In this document: positions 17,260-25,778 of the stretch, piece after piece | How the letters are laid out: each line of letters opens with the position of its first letter | Numbering within the stretch: position 1 is the first letter of the stretch | Assembly (NCBI RefSeq): GCF_008923725.1 | Contig: NZ_WBPF01000013.1 | Location: 1-64,000 of the forward strand | DNA: 64,000 bases | Reading direction: 5' to 3' | Source: Bacillus sp. CH140a_4T | GTDB lineage: Bacteria > Bacillota > Bacilli > Bacillales > Bacillaceae_G | Notes under the pieces: model-generated | Told to the model about the DNA's origin: nothing | Seen by the model: the letters and a program-made list of their open reading frames with translations, nothing else | Databases searched by the model: none | Translations under genes and position numbers: made by a program

Positions 17260-19680
17260 TTAAGATTTTAATTTCACCCTTTGTAATCGCAATGCATTTA
17301 ATACGACCGATACAGAACTAAATGCCATCGCCGCTCCTGCAACCCAAGGTGCTAAGAAACCAAGCGCTGCAATCGGGATTCCTAAGCCGTTATAAGCTAG
17401 TGCCCAGAATAAATTTTGCTTAATATTTCTTATTGTCATCTTACTCATAAAGATTGCATCAGCAATACTATTTAAATCACCACGGATTAACGTAATATCT
17501 GCCGCTTCCATCGCTACATCCGTTCCTGTTCCAATTGCCATACCGATATCCGCCGTTGCAAGAGCAGGAGCATCATTTATTCCATCTCCAACCATTGCTA
17601 CTTTCTTACCTTGCGCTTGCAGTTTTTTCACTTCTTCTGCTTTTCCTTCTGGTAATACTTCTGCAATTACGTGATCAATACCAACTTGCTTAGCAATTGC
17701 CTGAGCAGTTTGTGTATTATCTCCTGTAATCATAACAACGTCTAGACCCATTTTCTTAAGTCTTGCGATAGCTGCTTTTGAAGTATCTTTTACAGTATCT
17801 GCAACGGCCACTATACCAGCATATTCTCTATTGATTGCAATAAGCATTGCTGTTTTTCCTTCTCGTTCTAGCTCTTCCATCGATTTAGAAACTTCTTCAA
17901 TATCAATATCGATTTTCTTCATTAATCGACGTGTACCAATTAATAATTGTCTCCCTTCTACGACTGATTCGATACCGAATCCAGGAATCGCTTCAAACGT
18001 TTCTGAACTTGGGATATCAATTTTCTTTTCTTTAATTCCTTCTACAATCGCTTCTGCAAGTGGGTGTTCAGAATTTCTTTCTGCCGCACCTACTAAGCGT
18101 AGTATTTCTTCTTCACGGAATCCATCTGCTACAATTACATCTGTTAACACAGGCTTCCCGTTTGTCACAGTACCTGTTTTATCTAAAATAACTGTATCTA
18201 ATCGGTGTGTTGCTTCTAAATGCTCTCCACCTTTAAATAAAATACCATACTCAGCTGATCTTCCTGATCCAGCCATAATAGATGTAGGCGTTGCAAGGCC
18301 TAATGCACATGGACAAGCGATAACAAGTACAGCGATCATTTTCTCAAGTGCTCCGCCAAAATCACCAGGTGTAACAAATAGCATCCACACTGCAAATGTG
18401 ATAATAGCAATCACAACTACAATCGGTACGAAAATACCTGAAATTTGATCTGCTACCCTTTGAATAGGAGCTTTTGAACCTTGGGCCTCTTCTACTACTT
18501 TAATAATTTGAGCTAATGCAGTATCTCTTCCTACCTTAGTCGCTTTAACTTTTAAAAACCCATTTTTATTTATTGTAGAACCGATTACTAGATCCCCAAT
18601 TGTTTTATCAACTGGAATACTTTCACCTGTTAACATCGATTCATCTATTGCTGACTTTCCTTCTACAATTTCCCCATCTACTGGGATTTTTTCACCAGGC
18701 TTTACATAAACGATATCACCAGCTACCACTTCTTCGATTAAAATTTTTATTTCTGTTCCATCTCGTACAACAGTAGCGGTTTTCGCCTGTAATCCCATTA
18801 ATTTTTTAATTGCTTCTGACGAGCGTCCCTTTGCTTTCGCCTCAAATAATTTACCTAAAATAATTAATGTAATAAGCACTGCACTCGTTTCAAAATACAA
18901 GTCTGTCATATGTTCCGAAGAACCAATCGACCTAATACTTAAATACACACTGTAGAAATACGCTGCAGACGTTCCAAGTGCCACGAGAACATCCATATTG
19001 GCGCTTTTATTTCGTAACGCTTTATAAGCCCCAACATAAAACTGCCCACCAATGATAAACTGAACTGGAGTTGCAAGAGCTAGCTGCACCCAAGGGTTCA
19101 TAAGCATATCAGGTAAATAAATAAATGATGTAAATGAGAAATGACTTACCATTGCCCAAAGCAACGGGAATGATAAAATAAACGAAATGATAAATTTCTT
19201 CTTTTGTCGCTCAATTTCTTGTAAGCGATGATCAGTTGATCCATCTTGCTCATCTGATTTCACTTCTAATTTATATCCTAATTTCGTAATTGCACTCTTC
19301 ATTTCATTTACATTAATTTCATCAGGATTAAAATCTACTGTAGCTGATTCCAAAGCGAAATTTACTGTCGCTCCGTTCACACCTTCTAACTTATTTAAAC
19401 GCTTTTCTACTCTATTCGCACATGCTGCGCATGTCATCCCAGAAACAGTAAACTCAGCTTTATCACTGACAACTCCATATCCTAACGATTCAACTTTTTC
19501 CTTAAATTGTTGCGGATTTGTTTTTTGGGGATCATACATTATTTTTGTTTTTTCAAGTGCAAAATTTACATTTGCATCATGAACACCTTCTACTTTTTTT
19601 AGACCTTTTTCAATTCTATTTGCACATGCCGCACATGTCATTCCTGATATTTGAAGATTGGCCTCTTTCTGTTCATTCAT
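17260..19680 (-). CDS. copA: Copper-exporting P1B-type ATPase
   Basis: 806 residues. Two N-terminal heavy-metal-associated domains carry [14 protein letters not shown] and [14 protein letters not shown]. Next come the membrane region with the transport motif [11 protein letters not shown], the phosphorylation site DKTGT, the HP motif (SEHPLAEAI) and [12 protein letters not shown]. These identify a Cu(I) exporter at the cell membrane. GAGGTG lies before the ATG at 19680; the in-frame GTG three codons earlier is part of the ribosome binding site. A CsoR-type operator lies just upstream and copZ lies 95 bases upstream on the same strand. Confidence 0.96.
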   Translation of the reverse strand: MNEQKEANLQISGMTCAACANRIEKGLKKVEGVHDANVNFALEKTKIMYDPQKTNPQQFKEKVESLGYGVVSDKAEFTVSGMTCAACANRVEKRLNKLEGVNGATVNFALESATVDFNPDEINVNEMKSAITKLGYKLEVKSDEQDGSTDHRLQEIERQKKKFIISFILSFPLLWAMVSHFSFTSFIYLPDMLMNPWVQLALATPVQFIIGGQFYVGAYKALRNKSANMDVLVALGTSAAYFYSVYLSIRSIGSSEHMTDLYFETSAVLITLIILGKLFEAKAKGRSSEAIKKLMGLQAKTATVVRDGTEIKILIEEVVAGDIVYVKPGEKIPVDGEIVEGKSAIDESMLTGESIPVDKTIGDLVIGSTINKNGFLKVKATKVGRDTALAQIIKVVEEAQGSKAPIQRVADQISGIFVPIVVVIAIITFAVWMLFVTPGDFGGALEKMIAVLVIACPCALGLATPTSIMAGSGRSAEYGILFKGGEHLEATHRLDTVILDKTGTVTNGKPVLTDVIVADGFREEEILRLVGAAERNSEHPLAEAIVEGIKEKKIDIPSSETFEAIPGFGIESVVEGRQLLIGTRRLMKKIDIDIEEVSKSMEELEREGKTAMLIAINREYAGIVAVADTVKDTSKAAIARLKKMGLDVVMITGDNTQTAQAIAKQVGIDHVIAEVLPEGKAEEVKKLQAQGKKVAMVGDGINDAPALATADIGMAIGTGTDVAMEAADITLIRGDLNSIADAIFMSKMTIRNIKQNLFWALAYNGLGIPIAALGFLAPWVAGAAMAFSSVSVVLNALRLQRVKLKS

Positions 19681-19695
19681 GTCTCTCACCTCTAT

Positions 19696-19712
19696 ATACC
19701 CTCATAAGGTAT
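19696..19712 (-). promoter_or_regulatory. CsoR-type operator upstream of copA
   Basis: Inverted repeat ATACC-N7-GGTAT, 15 bases upstream of the copA start. The same arrangement occurs before copZ and csoR in this window and matches the known B. subtilis CsoR box. Confidence 0.75.
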
Positions 19713-19723
19713 AATTATTAACA

Positions 19724-19759
19724 AAATAAATCGTACTTCCTATAAAGTACGATTTATTT
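19724..19759 (-). terminator. Strong hairpin between copZ and copA
   Basis: Perfect 15-bp stem AAATAAATCGTACTT/AAGTACGATTTATTT with a 6-base loop. It should end or attenuate copZ transcripts before copA, and copA has its own operator just beyond it. Confidence 0.8.
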
Positions 19760-19775
19760 CCATATCTAAAAATAA

Positions 19776-19982
19776 TTATTGAACATCGTACCCTTGATCT
19801 TCAATTACAGCAACGATATCTTTTAACGTTACAACTGGTGAGTCGATAGTAACTTCAACAGTACCTTCTGCTAATTGAACTTTCACTTGCTCAACACCGT
19901 TTAGTTCTTTCACACTGCTTTCAATAGAATTTACACAATGTCCACAAGACATACCTTCAACTTGTAATGTTAACTGTTCCAT
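19776..19982 (-). CDS. copZ: Copper chaperone CopZ
   Basis: 68 residues, a single HMA ferredoxin-like fold with the Cu(I) site GMSCGHCVNS. It carries Cu(I) to the CopA metal-binding domains. AGGAGG lies before the ATG. It is followed by copA and preceded by a CsoR-type operator at 20038-20052. Confidence 0.95.
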   Translation of the reverse strand: MEQLTLQVEGMSCGHCVNSIESSVKELNGVEQVKVQLAEGTVEVTIDSPVVTLKDIVAVIEDQGYDVQ

Positions 19983-20037
19983 TTAAAATCCTCCTCTTGT
20001 TTCTTCATCGTTTGTTAATCACAATTACATCTTACCA

Positions 20038-20052
20038 TACCCCCCTAAGGTA
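20038..20052 (-). promoter_or_regulatory. CsoR-type operator upstream of copZ
   Basis: TACCCCCCTAAGGTA, an inverted repeat (TACC-N7-GGTA) 55 bases before the copZ start. It has the G/C-rich core typical of CsoR boxes. Confidence 0.75.
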
Positions 20053-20153
20053 ATCAATGGTTTTGTATCATGATTTTTCAATTATTTTCTAAAAGTTTAT
20101 TTTACATACCCTTTTTCACACCAATACCCCGAAATCCTATATAAAGGTAAACA

Positions 20154-20187
20154 AAAAAACAAGCCAGTGACATACTAGCTTGTTTTT
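20154..20187 (-). terminator. Terminator of csoR
   Basis: AAAAACAAGC/GCTTGTTTTT stem with an inner AGT/ACT pairing; T tract on the minus strand. The hairpin overlaps the csoR stop codon. Confidence 0.8.
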
Positions 20188-20488
20188 ACGCTTTTGAAAA
20201 ACGTTCAAATACTGTCATTAATTCTTCAATTGCTTCGTCACCATTGCCATCTTTAATAGCACCTGAAACACAATGACTTGTATGGTTTTTTAATACAACC
20301 ATCCCTACTTTTTTCATCGCTGCATTAATCGCTGAAATTTGTACTAAAATATCCACGCAATAACGATCATTTTCAATCATATTTTGAATACCGCGGACTT
20401 GCCCTTCAATTCTCTTTAATCTATTTATAATTTGTTCTTTTTCTTTTTCTGATCTATGTGTTACTGCTTCATGCTCTTTATGATCCAT
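20186..20488 (-). CDS. csoR: Copper-sensing repressor CsoR
   Basis: 100 residues, all-helical DUF156/CsoR family. The Cu(I) ligands are in the expected places: Cys in DRYCVDIL, then His and Cys in VLKNHTSHCVSGAI. Copper binding releases the tetramer from DNA. Unlike many genomes, csoR here is separated from copZ by its own terminator and carries its own CsoR-like operator upstream (20576-20592), which suggests autoregulation. Confidence 0.94.
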   Translation of the reverse strand: MDHKEHEAVTHRSEKEKEQIINRLKRIEGQVRGIQNMIENDRYCVDILVQISAINAAMKKVGMVVLKNHTSHCVSGAIKDGNGDEAIEELMTVFERFSKA

Positions 20489-20575
20489 ATTATCACCTTC
20501 TTAAAGTTTCTCTTCATCCAATAAAACAATTGCTTTTACGAGTATACCAATTATAGCATTAAATATCTACGTATG

Positions 20576-20592
20576 ATACCCCATAAGAGTAT
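20576..20592 (-). promoter_or_regulatory. CsoR-like operator upstream of csoR
   Basis: ATACC-N7-AGTAT, one base from the ATACC-N7-GGTAT repeats before copA and copZ, 88 bases before the csoR start. A TATAAT lies between it and the gene on the minus strand. Confidence 0.6.
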
Positions 20593-20673
20593 ATTTACGC
20601 TTTATGCCTATTCTTAACAACTTATTAGCTTCTCAGCCTCAATTATCATGATACCCTTTCCTTTTTTCAAAAA

Positions 20674-20710
20674 AATAATAAGAGGGGGTTATCCATCCCC
20701 TCTTATTATT
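20674..20710. repeat. Orphan hairpin
   Basis: Perfect 14-bp stem AATAATAAGAGGGG/CCCCTCTTATTATT with a 9-base loop. It immediately precedes the terminator of the 75-residue gene and is not needed by any annotated gene. It could be a second terminator or a small repeat. Confidence 0.55.
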
Positions 20711-20723
20711 CATCCATAAATAT

Positions 20724-20763
20724 AAAAGTCTCAATTTATACACGTATAAATTGAGACTTTTTT
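20724..20763 (-). terminator. Terminator of the 75-residue gene
   Basis: An 18-bp perfect stem AAAAGTCTCAATTTATAC/GTATAAATTGAGACTTTT with a 2-base loop, T-rich at both ends. Confidence 0.82.
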
Positions 20764-20777
20764 CTTCCTATATATAA

Positions 20778-21005
20778 TTATTGCTGATCACATACTTTTT
20801 CATCATTCACTACTGCAGTTCCTTCCACGGTTACCGTATGAAAACAGTCATTTACACGAACTGTCACGACATTATCTTGCCGATCAATAACGTGATATTC
20901 ATTAAAATTTTTATTTAGAGCACTGCGAATTTGTTCTCCTTCATAGATTGGAATGCCATGTGATAAAACCCAAATAAGCCCAGCGATAGCAAGAATAGTT
21001 TTCAT
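20778..21005 (-). CDS. Small exported or membrane-anchored protein of unknown function
   Basis: 75 residues. An N-terminal hydrophobic segment (ILAIAGLIWVLSHGIPI) could be a signal anchor. The rest is polar with two Cys (NDCFHTVTVEG and EKVCDQQ) that might pair outside the cell. AAGGAGGT precedes the ATG and a very strong terminator follows, so expression looks real. It lies between csoR and the CDF transporter, but nothing in the sequence ties it to metals. No family recognised. Confidence 0.65.
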   Translation of the reverse strand: MKTILAIAGLIWVLSHGIPIYEGEQIRSALNKNFNEYHVIDRQDNVVTVRVNDCFHTVTVEGTAVVNDEKVCDQQ

Positions 21006-21214
21006 ACGATCTACCTCCTTGAGAATATAGTGAACTTTTAATCCGTGCTTTTTCAGCTCTACTAATCATGAATGGAATGAAACAAGCATTTTTGGAAATA
21101 AGTTCATTTCGTCTATTTTATGTTTATGCTAATTATGACCGAATTGTGACAACTTTTTGTCTCTTTAGACGAAAAGTTGAAACAAAACGTTCAAAAAGGA
21201 CAATTCTACTTGCA

Positions 21215-21257
21215 CAAACAAAAGGCTATGGAGAATTTCCCCATAGCCTTTTGTTTG
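21215..21257 (-). terminator. Terminator of the cation efflux gene
   Basis: A 17-bp perfect stem CAAACAAAAGGCTATGG/CCATAGCCTTTTGTTTG just past the gene's stop codon. Confidence 0.85.
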
Positions 21258-21264
21258 CATTTGA

Positions 21265-22212
21265 CTAGACAATCATTTCATTATGTTTAATATTAAGTGT
21301 TTCAATTTGAATTGTAGCATGTTCAATATGGAATTCTTGTTTTAACATATCAATAATATTTTGAAGTACTTCTTGATCATCTTGCTTTTTATCAATCATT
21401 ACATGGACACTTAATGCATCTAATCCAGATGTAATCGTCCAAATATGAAGATCATGTAAATCACGTACACCTTCTACTCCTTTAATCGCTTGCTTCACTT
21501 TCTCTAGTTCAATTGCAACCGGTGTACCCTCCATAAGTATATGAATAGAATGTTTTGTTACTCCCCATGCGCTCTTTAAAATTAATAAAGCTACAACTAC
21601 TGAAATAATTGGATCTGCAATATACCATGAGAATAATGACATAAGTGCACCAGCTACTAATGCTCCCACTGACCCTAAAGCATCCCCAAGAACATGTAAA
21701 TACGCGCTACGTAAATTCACATTATTTTTCACGTCACCTTGTCTCATGAGCGCCCATGCACTAATTAAATTTGCTAGTAAACCAATTGATGCGATTAACA
21801 TCATTGGACCACTTGCAACAGTTGGTGGTTCAAAAAAACGACCAATTGCTTCCCATACGATAAGCCCTGCTACAACAAATAACGTAATACCATTAATTAG
21901 TGCCGCTAAAATTTCAAAACGATAATATCCATACGTTTTTGTAGAAGTAACTGTTCTAGCGGCAAGCCCGATTGCAATTAAACTTAATAATAATGAACTT
22001 GTATCACTTAACATATGTCCTGAATCTGATAATAAAGCTAAACTATTTGTAACTAGCCCCCCGAAAAATTCAAGAAACATAATAGTTGCTGTAATTACTA
22101 AAGCTGTAATTAATCCTTTTCTATTCCCTTTTCTACTCTCCTCAAAATGATGATGTCCATGGGAATGCCCGTGAGTATGTCCATGATGTTGGTGACCGTG
22201 ATGATGTCCCAT
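21265..22212 (-). CDS. Cation diffusion facilitator, CzcD-type
   Basis: 315 residues, exports Zn(II) or related divalent metals in exchange for protons. The N terminus is a His-rich cytoplasmic tail (MGHHHGHQHHGHTHGHSHG). Six membrane helices follow with the metal-site motifs SLALLSDSGHMLSD (HxxxD) and SAYLHVLGDALGS, then a ferredoxin-like cytoplasmic domain (LHDLHIWTITSG). AAAGGAGG lies before the ATG at 22212; the frame opens 12 codons earlier without a ribosome binding site. Confidence 0.93.
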   Translation of the reverse strand: MGHHHGHQHHGHTHGHSHGHHHFEESRKGNRKGLITALVITATIMFLEFFGGLVTNSLALLSDSGHMLSDTSSLLLSLIAIGLAARTVTSTKTYGYYRFEILAALINGITLFVVAGLIVWEAIGRFFEPPTVASGPMMLIASIGLLANLISAWALMRQGDVKNNVNLRSAYLHVLGDALGSVGALVAGALMSLFSWYIADPIISVVVALLILKSAWGVTKHSIHILMEGTPVAIELEKVKQAIKGVEGVRDLHDLHIWTITSGLDALSVHVMIDKKQDDQEVLQNIIDMLKQEFHIEHATIQIETLNIKHNEMIV

Positions 22213-22255
22213 ATAAATGCCTCCTTTTAATTTTGTTTTGTTTTTCATAATCCCA

Positions 22256-22501
22256 CTATTGAATTTTCACTTTATTTACAAATGGCTTTTTTCTTATCTG
22301 AATCGAACTTGTTGGACAGCTGTTACTTGCCGCCAACATTGCTTGCAAGAAAGTTTTTGGAATACCCATGATTCCTTGGTTGTTATCTAATACACCATAT
22401 GATTTTCCGCTTCCATCTAATTGATATATATCAGGTGCTATAGAAGTACATAGTCCACATGCCTCACAATTCTTTTTATTTACAACCGTATAATGTAGCA
22501 A
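22256..22501 (-). CDS. Ferredoxin, single [4Fe-4S] type
   Basis: 81 residues, like B. subtilis Fer. Cluster ligands are NCEACGLC (C-x2-C-x2-C) and a distal Cys in SNSCPTSSI. It is acidic in the middle with a short basic C-terminal tail. Likely a general electron carrier. It is read in the same direction as the CDF gene downstream, 43 bases before its start. Confidence 0.92.
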   Translation of the reverse strand: MLHYTVVNKKNCEACGLCTSIAPDIYQLDGSGKSYGVLDNNQGIMGIPKTFLQAMLAASNSCPTSSIQIRKKPFVNKVKIQ

Positions 22502-22556
22502 TTTAACTCACCTCTGTTACAAACATACAATACATAGGTAGGGTATGTTGAAGTGT

Positions 22557-23264
22557 TTATTTTATACAAATTTCCCTATTTAAATAATAGTGGCTTATCG
22601 GTTTTAAATCTTTATCCAATTCATAAACCAAAGGTGTTCCTGTTAGAATGTTTACATTTTCTATATCTTCATCTGAAATTTGATCTAAATGTTTTACTAA
22701 AGCACGTATTGTATTGCCATGGGCTGCTATAATTACTTGTTTACCAGCTCTTACATTAGGAGCTATCTCTTCATTCCAATATGAAACAACTCGTTTCTCT
22801 GTATCTTCTAAATCTTCTGTAAGAGGAAACTCATACTCTTTTACATCTCTATATTTCGGATGTGCTGCTTCATATCTTTCGTCATTTTTGGTAAGTGCTG
22901 GTGGGCGTACATTTGTTGAACGTCTCCATAAAGTTACTTGTTCATCGCCATATTTTCTCGCTGTTTCTTCCTTATTTAATCCTTGAAGCGCACCGTAATG
23001 TCGCTCATTTAATTTCCATGTTTTATGAACAGGTATCCACATCAAATCCATTTCTTCGAGAGTAATCCATAAAGTACGCATCGCTCTTCTCAAAACAGAT
23101 GTATATGCGATATCAAATGAGAAACCACTAGCTTTCAGCATTACTCCGGCTTCTCTTGCTTCTTCCAAACCTTTACTAGATAAATCAACATCCGTCCAAC
23201 CTGTAAACCTATTTTCAACATTCCATTCACTTTGTCCGTGTCGTATTAAAACTAGCTTTACCAT
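22557..23264 (-). CDS. gpmA: 2,3-bisphosphoglycerate-dependent phosphoglycerate mutase
   Basis: 235 residues of the dPGM family. The catalytic His is in [12 protein letters not shown] and the second His in [14 protein letters not shown]; the Glu region [14 protein letters not shown] is intact. Interconverts 3- and 2-phosphoglycerate. Bacillus normally uses the cofactor-independent enzyme GpmI for glycolysis, so this is likely an accessory enzyme. GGAGA precedes the start. Confidence 0.93.
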   Translation of the reverse strand: MVKLVLIRHGQSEWNVENRFTGWTDVDLSSKGLEEAREAGVMLKASGFSFDIAYTSVLRRAMRTLWITLEEMDLMWIPVHKTWKLNERHYGALQGLNKEETARKYGDEQVTLWRRSTNVRPPALTKNDERYEAAHPKYRDVKEYEFPLTEDLEDTEKRVVSYWNEEIAPNVRAGKQVIIAAHGNTIRALVKHLDQISDEDIENVNILTGTPLVYELDKDLKPISHYYLNREICIK

Positions 23265-23291
23265 ACTTATTATCTCCTCTCCTTTTAAAGT

Positions 23292-23327
23292 TGCATTTTC
23301 ATAAAGAAGTATCTTTATGAAAATGCA
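23292..23327 (-). terminator. Perfect hairpin after the ArsR-type gene
   Basis: A 16-bp perfect stem (TGCATTTTCATAAAGA and its complement) with a 4-base loop, starting 4 bases after the ArsR stop. The T tract is weak, so it may act as a processing or stabilising structure in the gpmA leader. Confidence 0.6.
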
Positions 23328-23330
23328 TAA

Positions 23331-23705
23331 TTACATATCAAGATCTTTATTCTTCATTTCACTACTATGACTAAACGCTAATTCAATTAATCCATTTACG
23401 TGAGAGTCATCTAATGAATAAAAAACAAGTTTCCCCTCTTTACGCTTTTTCGCTAATCCTATCGTTTGTAATAGTCTTAAGTGATGTGAAGCTGTTGCAA
23501 TACTACTATGAATAATACTTGCGACATCACGTACACAAAGCTCTTTTTCCGTATACAACGCATAAGCAATTTTCAAACGTGTTTCATCTGCAAGTGCTTT
23601 AAACATTTTCGCTACACTACTTATATTTTCTTTCTCTAACATGTCACTTGCATGTTTTACTTTTTGCTCATCATGATAACAAAGTTCGCAATGCTCTTCC
23701 TTCAT
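23331..23705 (-). CDS. ArsR/SmtB-family metal-sensing repressor (CadC-like)
   Basis: 124 residues. The winged helix covers ADETRLKIAYALYTEKELCVRDVASIIHSSIATASHHLRLL. Likely metal thiols are an N-terminal Cys pair (EEHCELCYHDEQ) and the Cys in ELCVRD. In CadC the corresponding stretch is ELCVCD, so one of the classical Cys is Arg here. GAGGTG lies before the ATG at 23705. A CadC/CzrA-type operator overlaps its promoter region. No transporter is adjacent, so it probably acts on itself and on distant genes. Confidence 0.88.
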   Translation of the reverse strand: MKEEHCELCYHDEQKVKHASDMLEKENISSVAKMFKALADETRLKIAYALYTEKELCVRDVASIIHSSIATASHHLRLLQTIGLAKKRKEGKLVFYSLDDSHVNGLIELAFSHSSEMKNKDLDM

Positions 23706-23721
23706 TTGTAACACCTCTTAT

Positions 23722-23737
23722 TCAAATATATATTTGA
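23722..23737. promoter_or_regulatory. ArsR/SmtB-type operator
   Basis: Perfect palindrome TCAAATATATATTTGA, 16 bases upstream of the ArsR-type start codon. It closely resembles known CadC/CzrA operators (TCAAATA...TATTTGA). Confidence 0.75.
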
Positions 23738-23760
23738 TTATGTATGTATCATACCTTATA

Positions 23761-23800
23761 AACGAGAAACATTCAAATGTTTATTTGAATGTTTCTCGTT
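23761..23800 (-). terminator. 40-base perfect palindrome after the LuxR-type gene
   Basis: An 18-bp stem with GTTT loop; the inner part reads TCAAAT-N4-ATTTGA, like the nearby ArsR operator. On position it is likely the terminator of the LuxR-type gene, although the T tract is poor. It may also bind the ArsR-type repressor. Confidence 0.6.
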
Positions 23801-23892
23801 TATACTAAAAATCCCACTGATTATTAACCCGCAGCTACCAATCTTATGAGATTTCCGATTGTTAATACCGGATAAATCAAACCATTTTTCTT

Positions 23893-24957
23893 TTAGTATT
23901 CCTCCTGAGAAAAACAAAACTTTGTAAAGAGCTCCCATATAAGTTCGTTTCTACTGCATACTCCGACCTTTTCAAAAATTGACTTGAAATGATCCTGAAC
24001 TGTATACGTAGAAATACACAATTCTTTTGCCACTTCTTTCGTTGACATCCCTCTAACAATTCCTACTATCACTTCTTTCTCTCTTTGAGACAAACAATAA
24101 GAATCTGCAAGAAGAGGAAAAACTTCTTCTGGCCGCGCACTTTCGAACAAAACCCTATATCCTGTATGACAACTACTGTAACCTTCTATCCTGCTCGCAC
24201 GAATAACTAAAAATTGTCCACACGTTAAACTTATACAGACTGTTACTTCTTTATTAGCTTCATTCGCTTTTACTTTCGAACAAACTGCCCGTATCGGCCT
24301 CGGAATGTCATCCTCATTCAATTGCTCATATTTTCTAAAGTTTGATAACCATATGTACCCTGTTTCATCCCAATAATTTAGTCTAAGATTGTCATTTAAT
24401 ATAATCATGCCCATCCCTACTACTTCCATTTGTTCTTCTGAATGGATGATAAAAGATGTTCTTAAAGTATCTCCTGCCAATAAACCCACCTTCGATAAAT
24501 ACTTACATTCATCATGCTGAAAAGGTACGTTTGTATTATCTCGAAACAAACTTAAGTGTCCAAAACATTTTCCTTTACTCATACAAGCCACTCTTACTTC
24601 ATCTATAAAACCGGCTGGTTTTAAAATATTTCGATACCTAGCGCTTTTTATCGGAGTATCATTTGTGACAATACGTATCGCACCAACATGTGGGGACTTT
24701 CGTGCTAAATCTTTAAATTTGTTGTAATCATCCTCTAAAAATTCATTCATAAATAACTGCGAATGCAGTTGTTCAATTCTTCGATCTGTATATGCACCGG
24801 TTGTTAAAAATGTGCGCTGGTCTATAGCGGCAAAACAGGAAGCATCAAAAGGAATTACCTTTTTTAAGATATTTAAAAATTCTTTTTGAAATTGTCTAAT
24901 TGATCTCTCACTTTTCATCAACACTGTTATTTTTTTCGTTGCCTGTTCATAAATCAT
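23893..24957 (-). CDS. LuxR-family transcriptional regulator
   Basis: 354 residues. The C terminus (about 283-340) is a LuxR/GerE helix-turn-helix: LSQREKEVIVGIVRGMSTKEVAKELCISTYTVQDHFKSIFEKVG. The N-terminal 250 residues look like a sensory GAF/PAS-type domain (VIPFDASCFAAIDQ..., several Cys) with no recognised ligand motif. No receiver domain is present, so it is not a classical response regulator. It starts at the ATG behind GGGGGG and is divergent from a methyltransferase gene, which may be its target (inference). Confidence 0.83.
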   Translation of the reverse strand: MIYEQATKKITVLMKSERSIRQFQKEFLNILKKVIPFDASCFAAIDQRTFLTTGAYTDRRIEQLHSQLFMNEFLEDDYNKFKDLARKSPHVGAIRIVTNDTPIKSARYRNILKPAGFIDEVRVACMSKGKCFGHLSLFRDNTNVPFQHDECKYLSKVGLLAGDTLRTSFIIHSEEQMEVVGMGMIILNDNLRLNYWDETGYIWLSNFRKYEQLNEDDIPRPIRAVCSKVKANEANKEVTVCISLTCGQFLVIRASRIEGYSSCHTGYRVLFESARPEEVFPLLADSYCLSQREKEVIVGIVRGMSTKEVAKELCISTYTVQDHFKSIFEKVGVCSRNELIWELFTKFCFSQEEY

Positions 24958-25049
24958 CTTGATTCCCCCCCAGATTTATGGGATTGTTTCCTCTAACCAT
25001 TTCATTTCATAATAAAGTGAAACTTCATTGTAAAAGAGGAGGCTAAAAT

Positions 25050-25739
25050 ATGAGCTGGAATGATCGTACTGTACATACATATGAACAAACAATTCCGTTG
25101 AAAATCCCTGGATATTTTACCCTTTATGAAATGGTGAACCATTTTTTATTTACGACACTCCCTAAAGAAAATATGAATCCAAATTTACTAGTTATAGGTG
25201 CTGGTGGTGGACAAGAAATTCTCTCAATAGGTAAACAAAATAGCAACTTATCTTTTACAGGTGTTGATCCATCTAAAAGCATGCTACAGTTAGCTAAAAA
25301 AAGAATTAAAAACGAAGACTTGCGAAATCAAATTCACTTTGTACATGGAACTGTTCATTCATTATTAACCAATCCATTATTTGACGCCGCTACTTGTATG
25401 CTTGTTCTTCACTTCATCCCAACTATGAAGGAGAAAAAAGAGTTACTTAATGAAATTAGTAGTCGCTTAAAGCCTGGCGCTCCACTCTTTCTCTCTTCAA
25501 TAAATGGTCTACCCCATACGAGTATGTTTTCTGTACAATTAAATGCTTGGCGCAACCATATGATGCAAAATCAAATTCCATTAGAAGATTGGAACCGATT
25601 TGAAAATTCCTTTGAAACGGAAATATTCCCTATTGCCGAAACGAATCTTCTAACTATTATGGAGGAATGTGGCTTTACTCACATCACTCGCTTTTTCAGT
25701 AGCTTTTTAATTGATGGATACGTTTCCTTTAAACAATAA
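25050..25739 (+). CDS. SAM-dependent class I methyltransferase
   Basis: 229 residues. The SAM site motif LVIGAGGGQEILSIG (motif I), the acidic GVDPSKSML (motif II) and LVLHFIPTMKEKKELLNEI are visible, as in small-molecule methyltransferases of the Methyltransf_11/25 type. GAGGAGG lies before the ATG. It is a single gene, bounded by a perfect terminator and divergent from the LuxR-type regulator. The substrate is unknown. Confidence 0.88.
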   Translation: MSWNDRTVHTYEQTIPLKIPGYFTLYEMVNHFLFTTLPKENMNPNLLVIGAGGGQEILSIGKQNSNLSFTGVDPSKSMLQLAKKRIKNEDLRNQIHFVHGTVHSLLTNPLFDAATCMLVLHFIPTMKEKKELLNEISSRLKPGAPLFLSSINGLPHTSMFSVQLNAWRNHMMQNQIPLEDWNRFENSFETEIFPIAETNLLTIMEECGFTHITRFFSSFLIDGYVSFKQ

Positions 25740-25740
25740 T

Positions 25741-25772
25741 GAAAAAAGGTAAGCAATTGCTTACCTTTTTTC
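25741..25772. terminator. Bidirectional terminator
   Basis: A 32-base perfect palindrome (GAAAAAAGGTAAGCAA and its complement) between the methyltransferase and esterase genes. Confidence 0.9.
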
Positions 25773-25778
25773 CATCTT

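Noticed and set aside
21068-21268. 66-residue frame on the plus strand
   Set aside because: No ribosome binding site, and its 3' part runs through the terminator of the CDF gene.
23756-24059. Two 60-residue minus-strand frames
   Set aside because: One overlaps the 40-base palindrome and the other lies within the LuxR-type gene in a different frame. Neither has a start signal.
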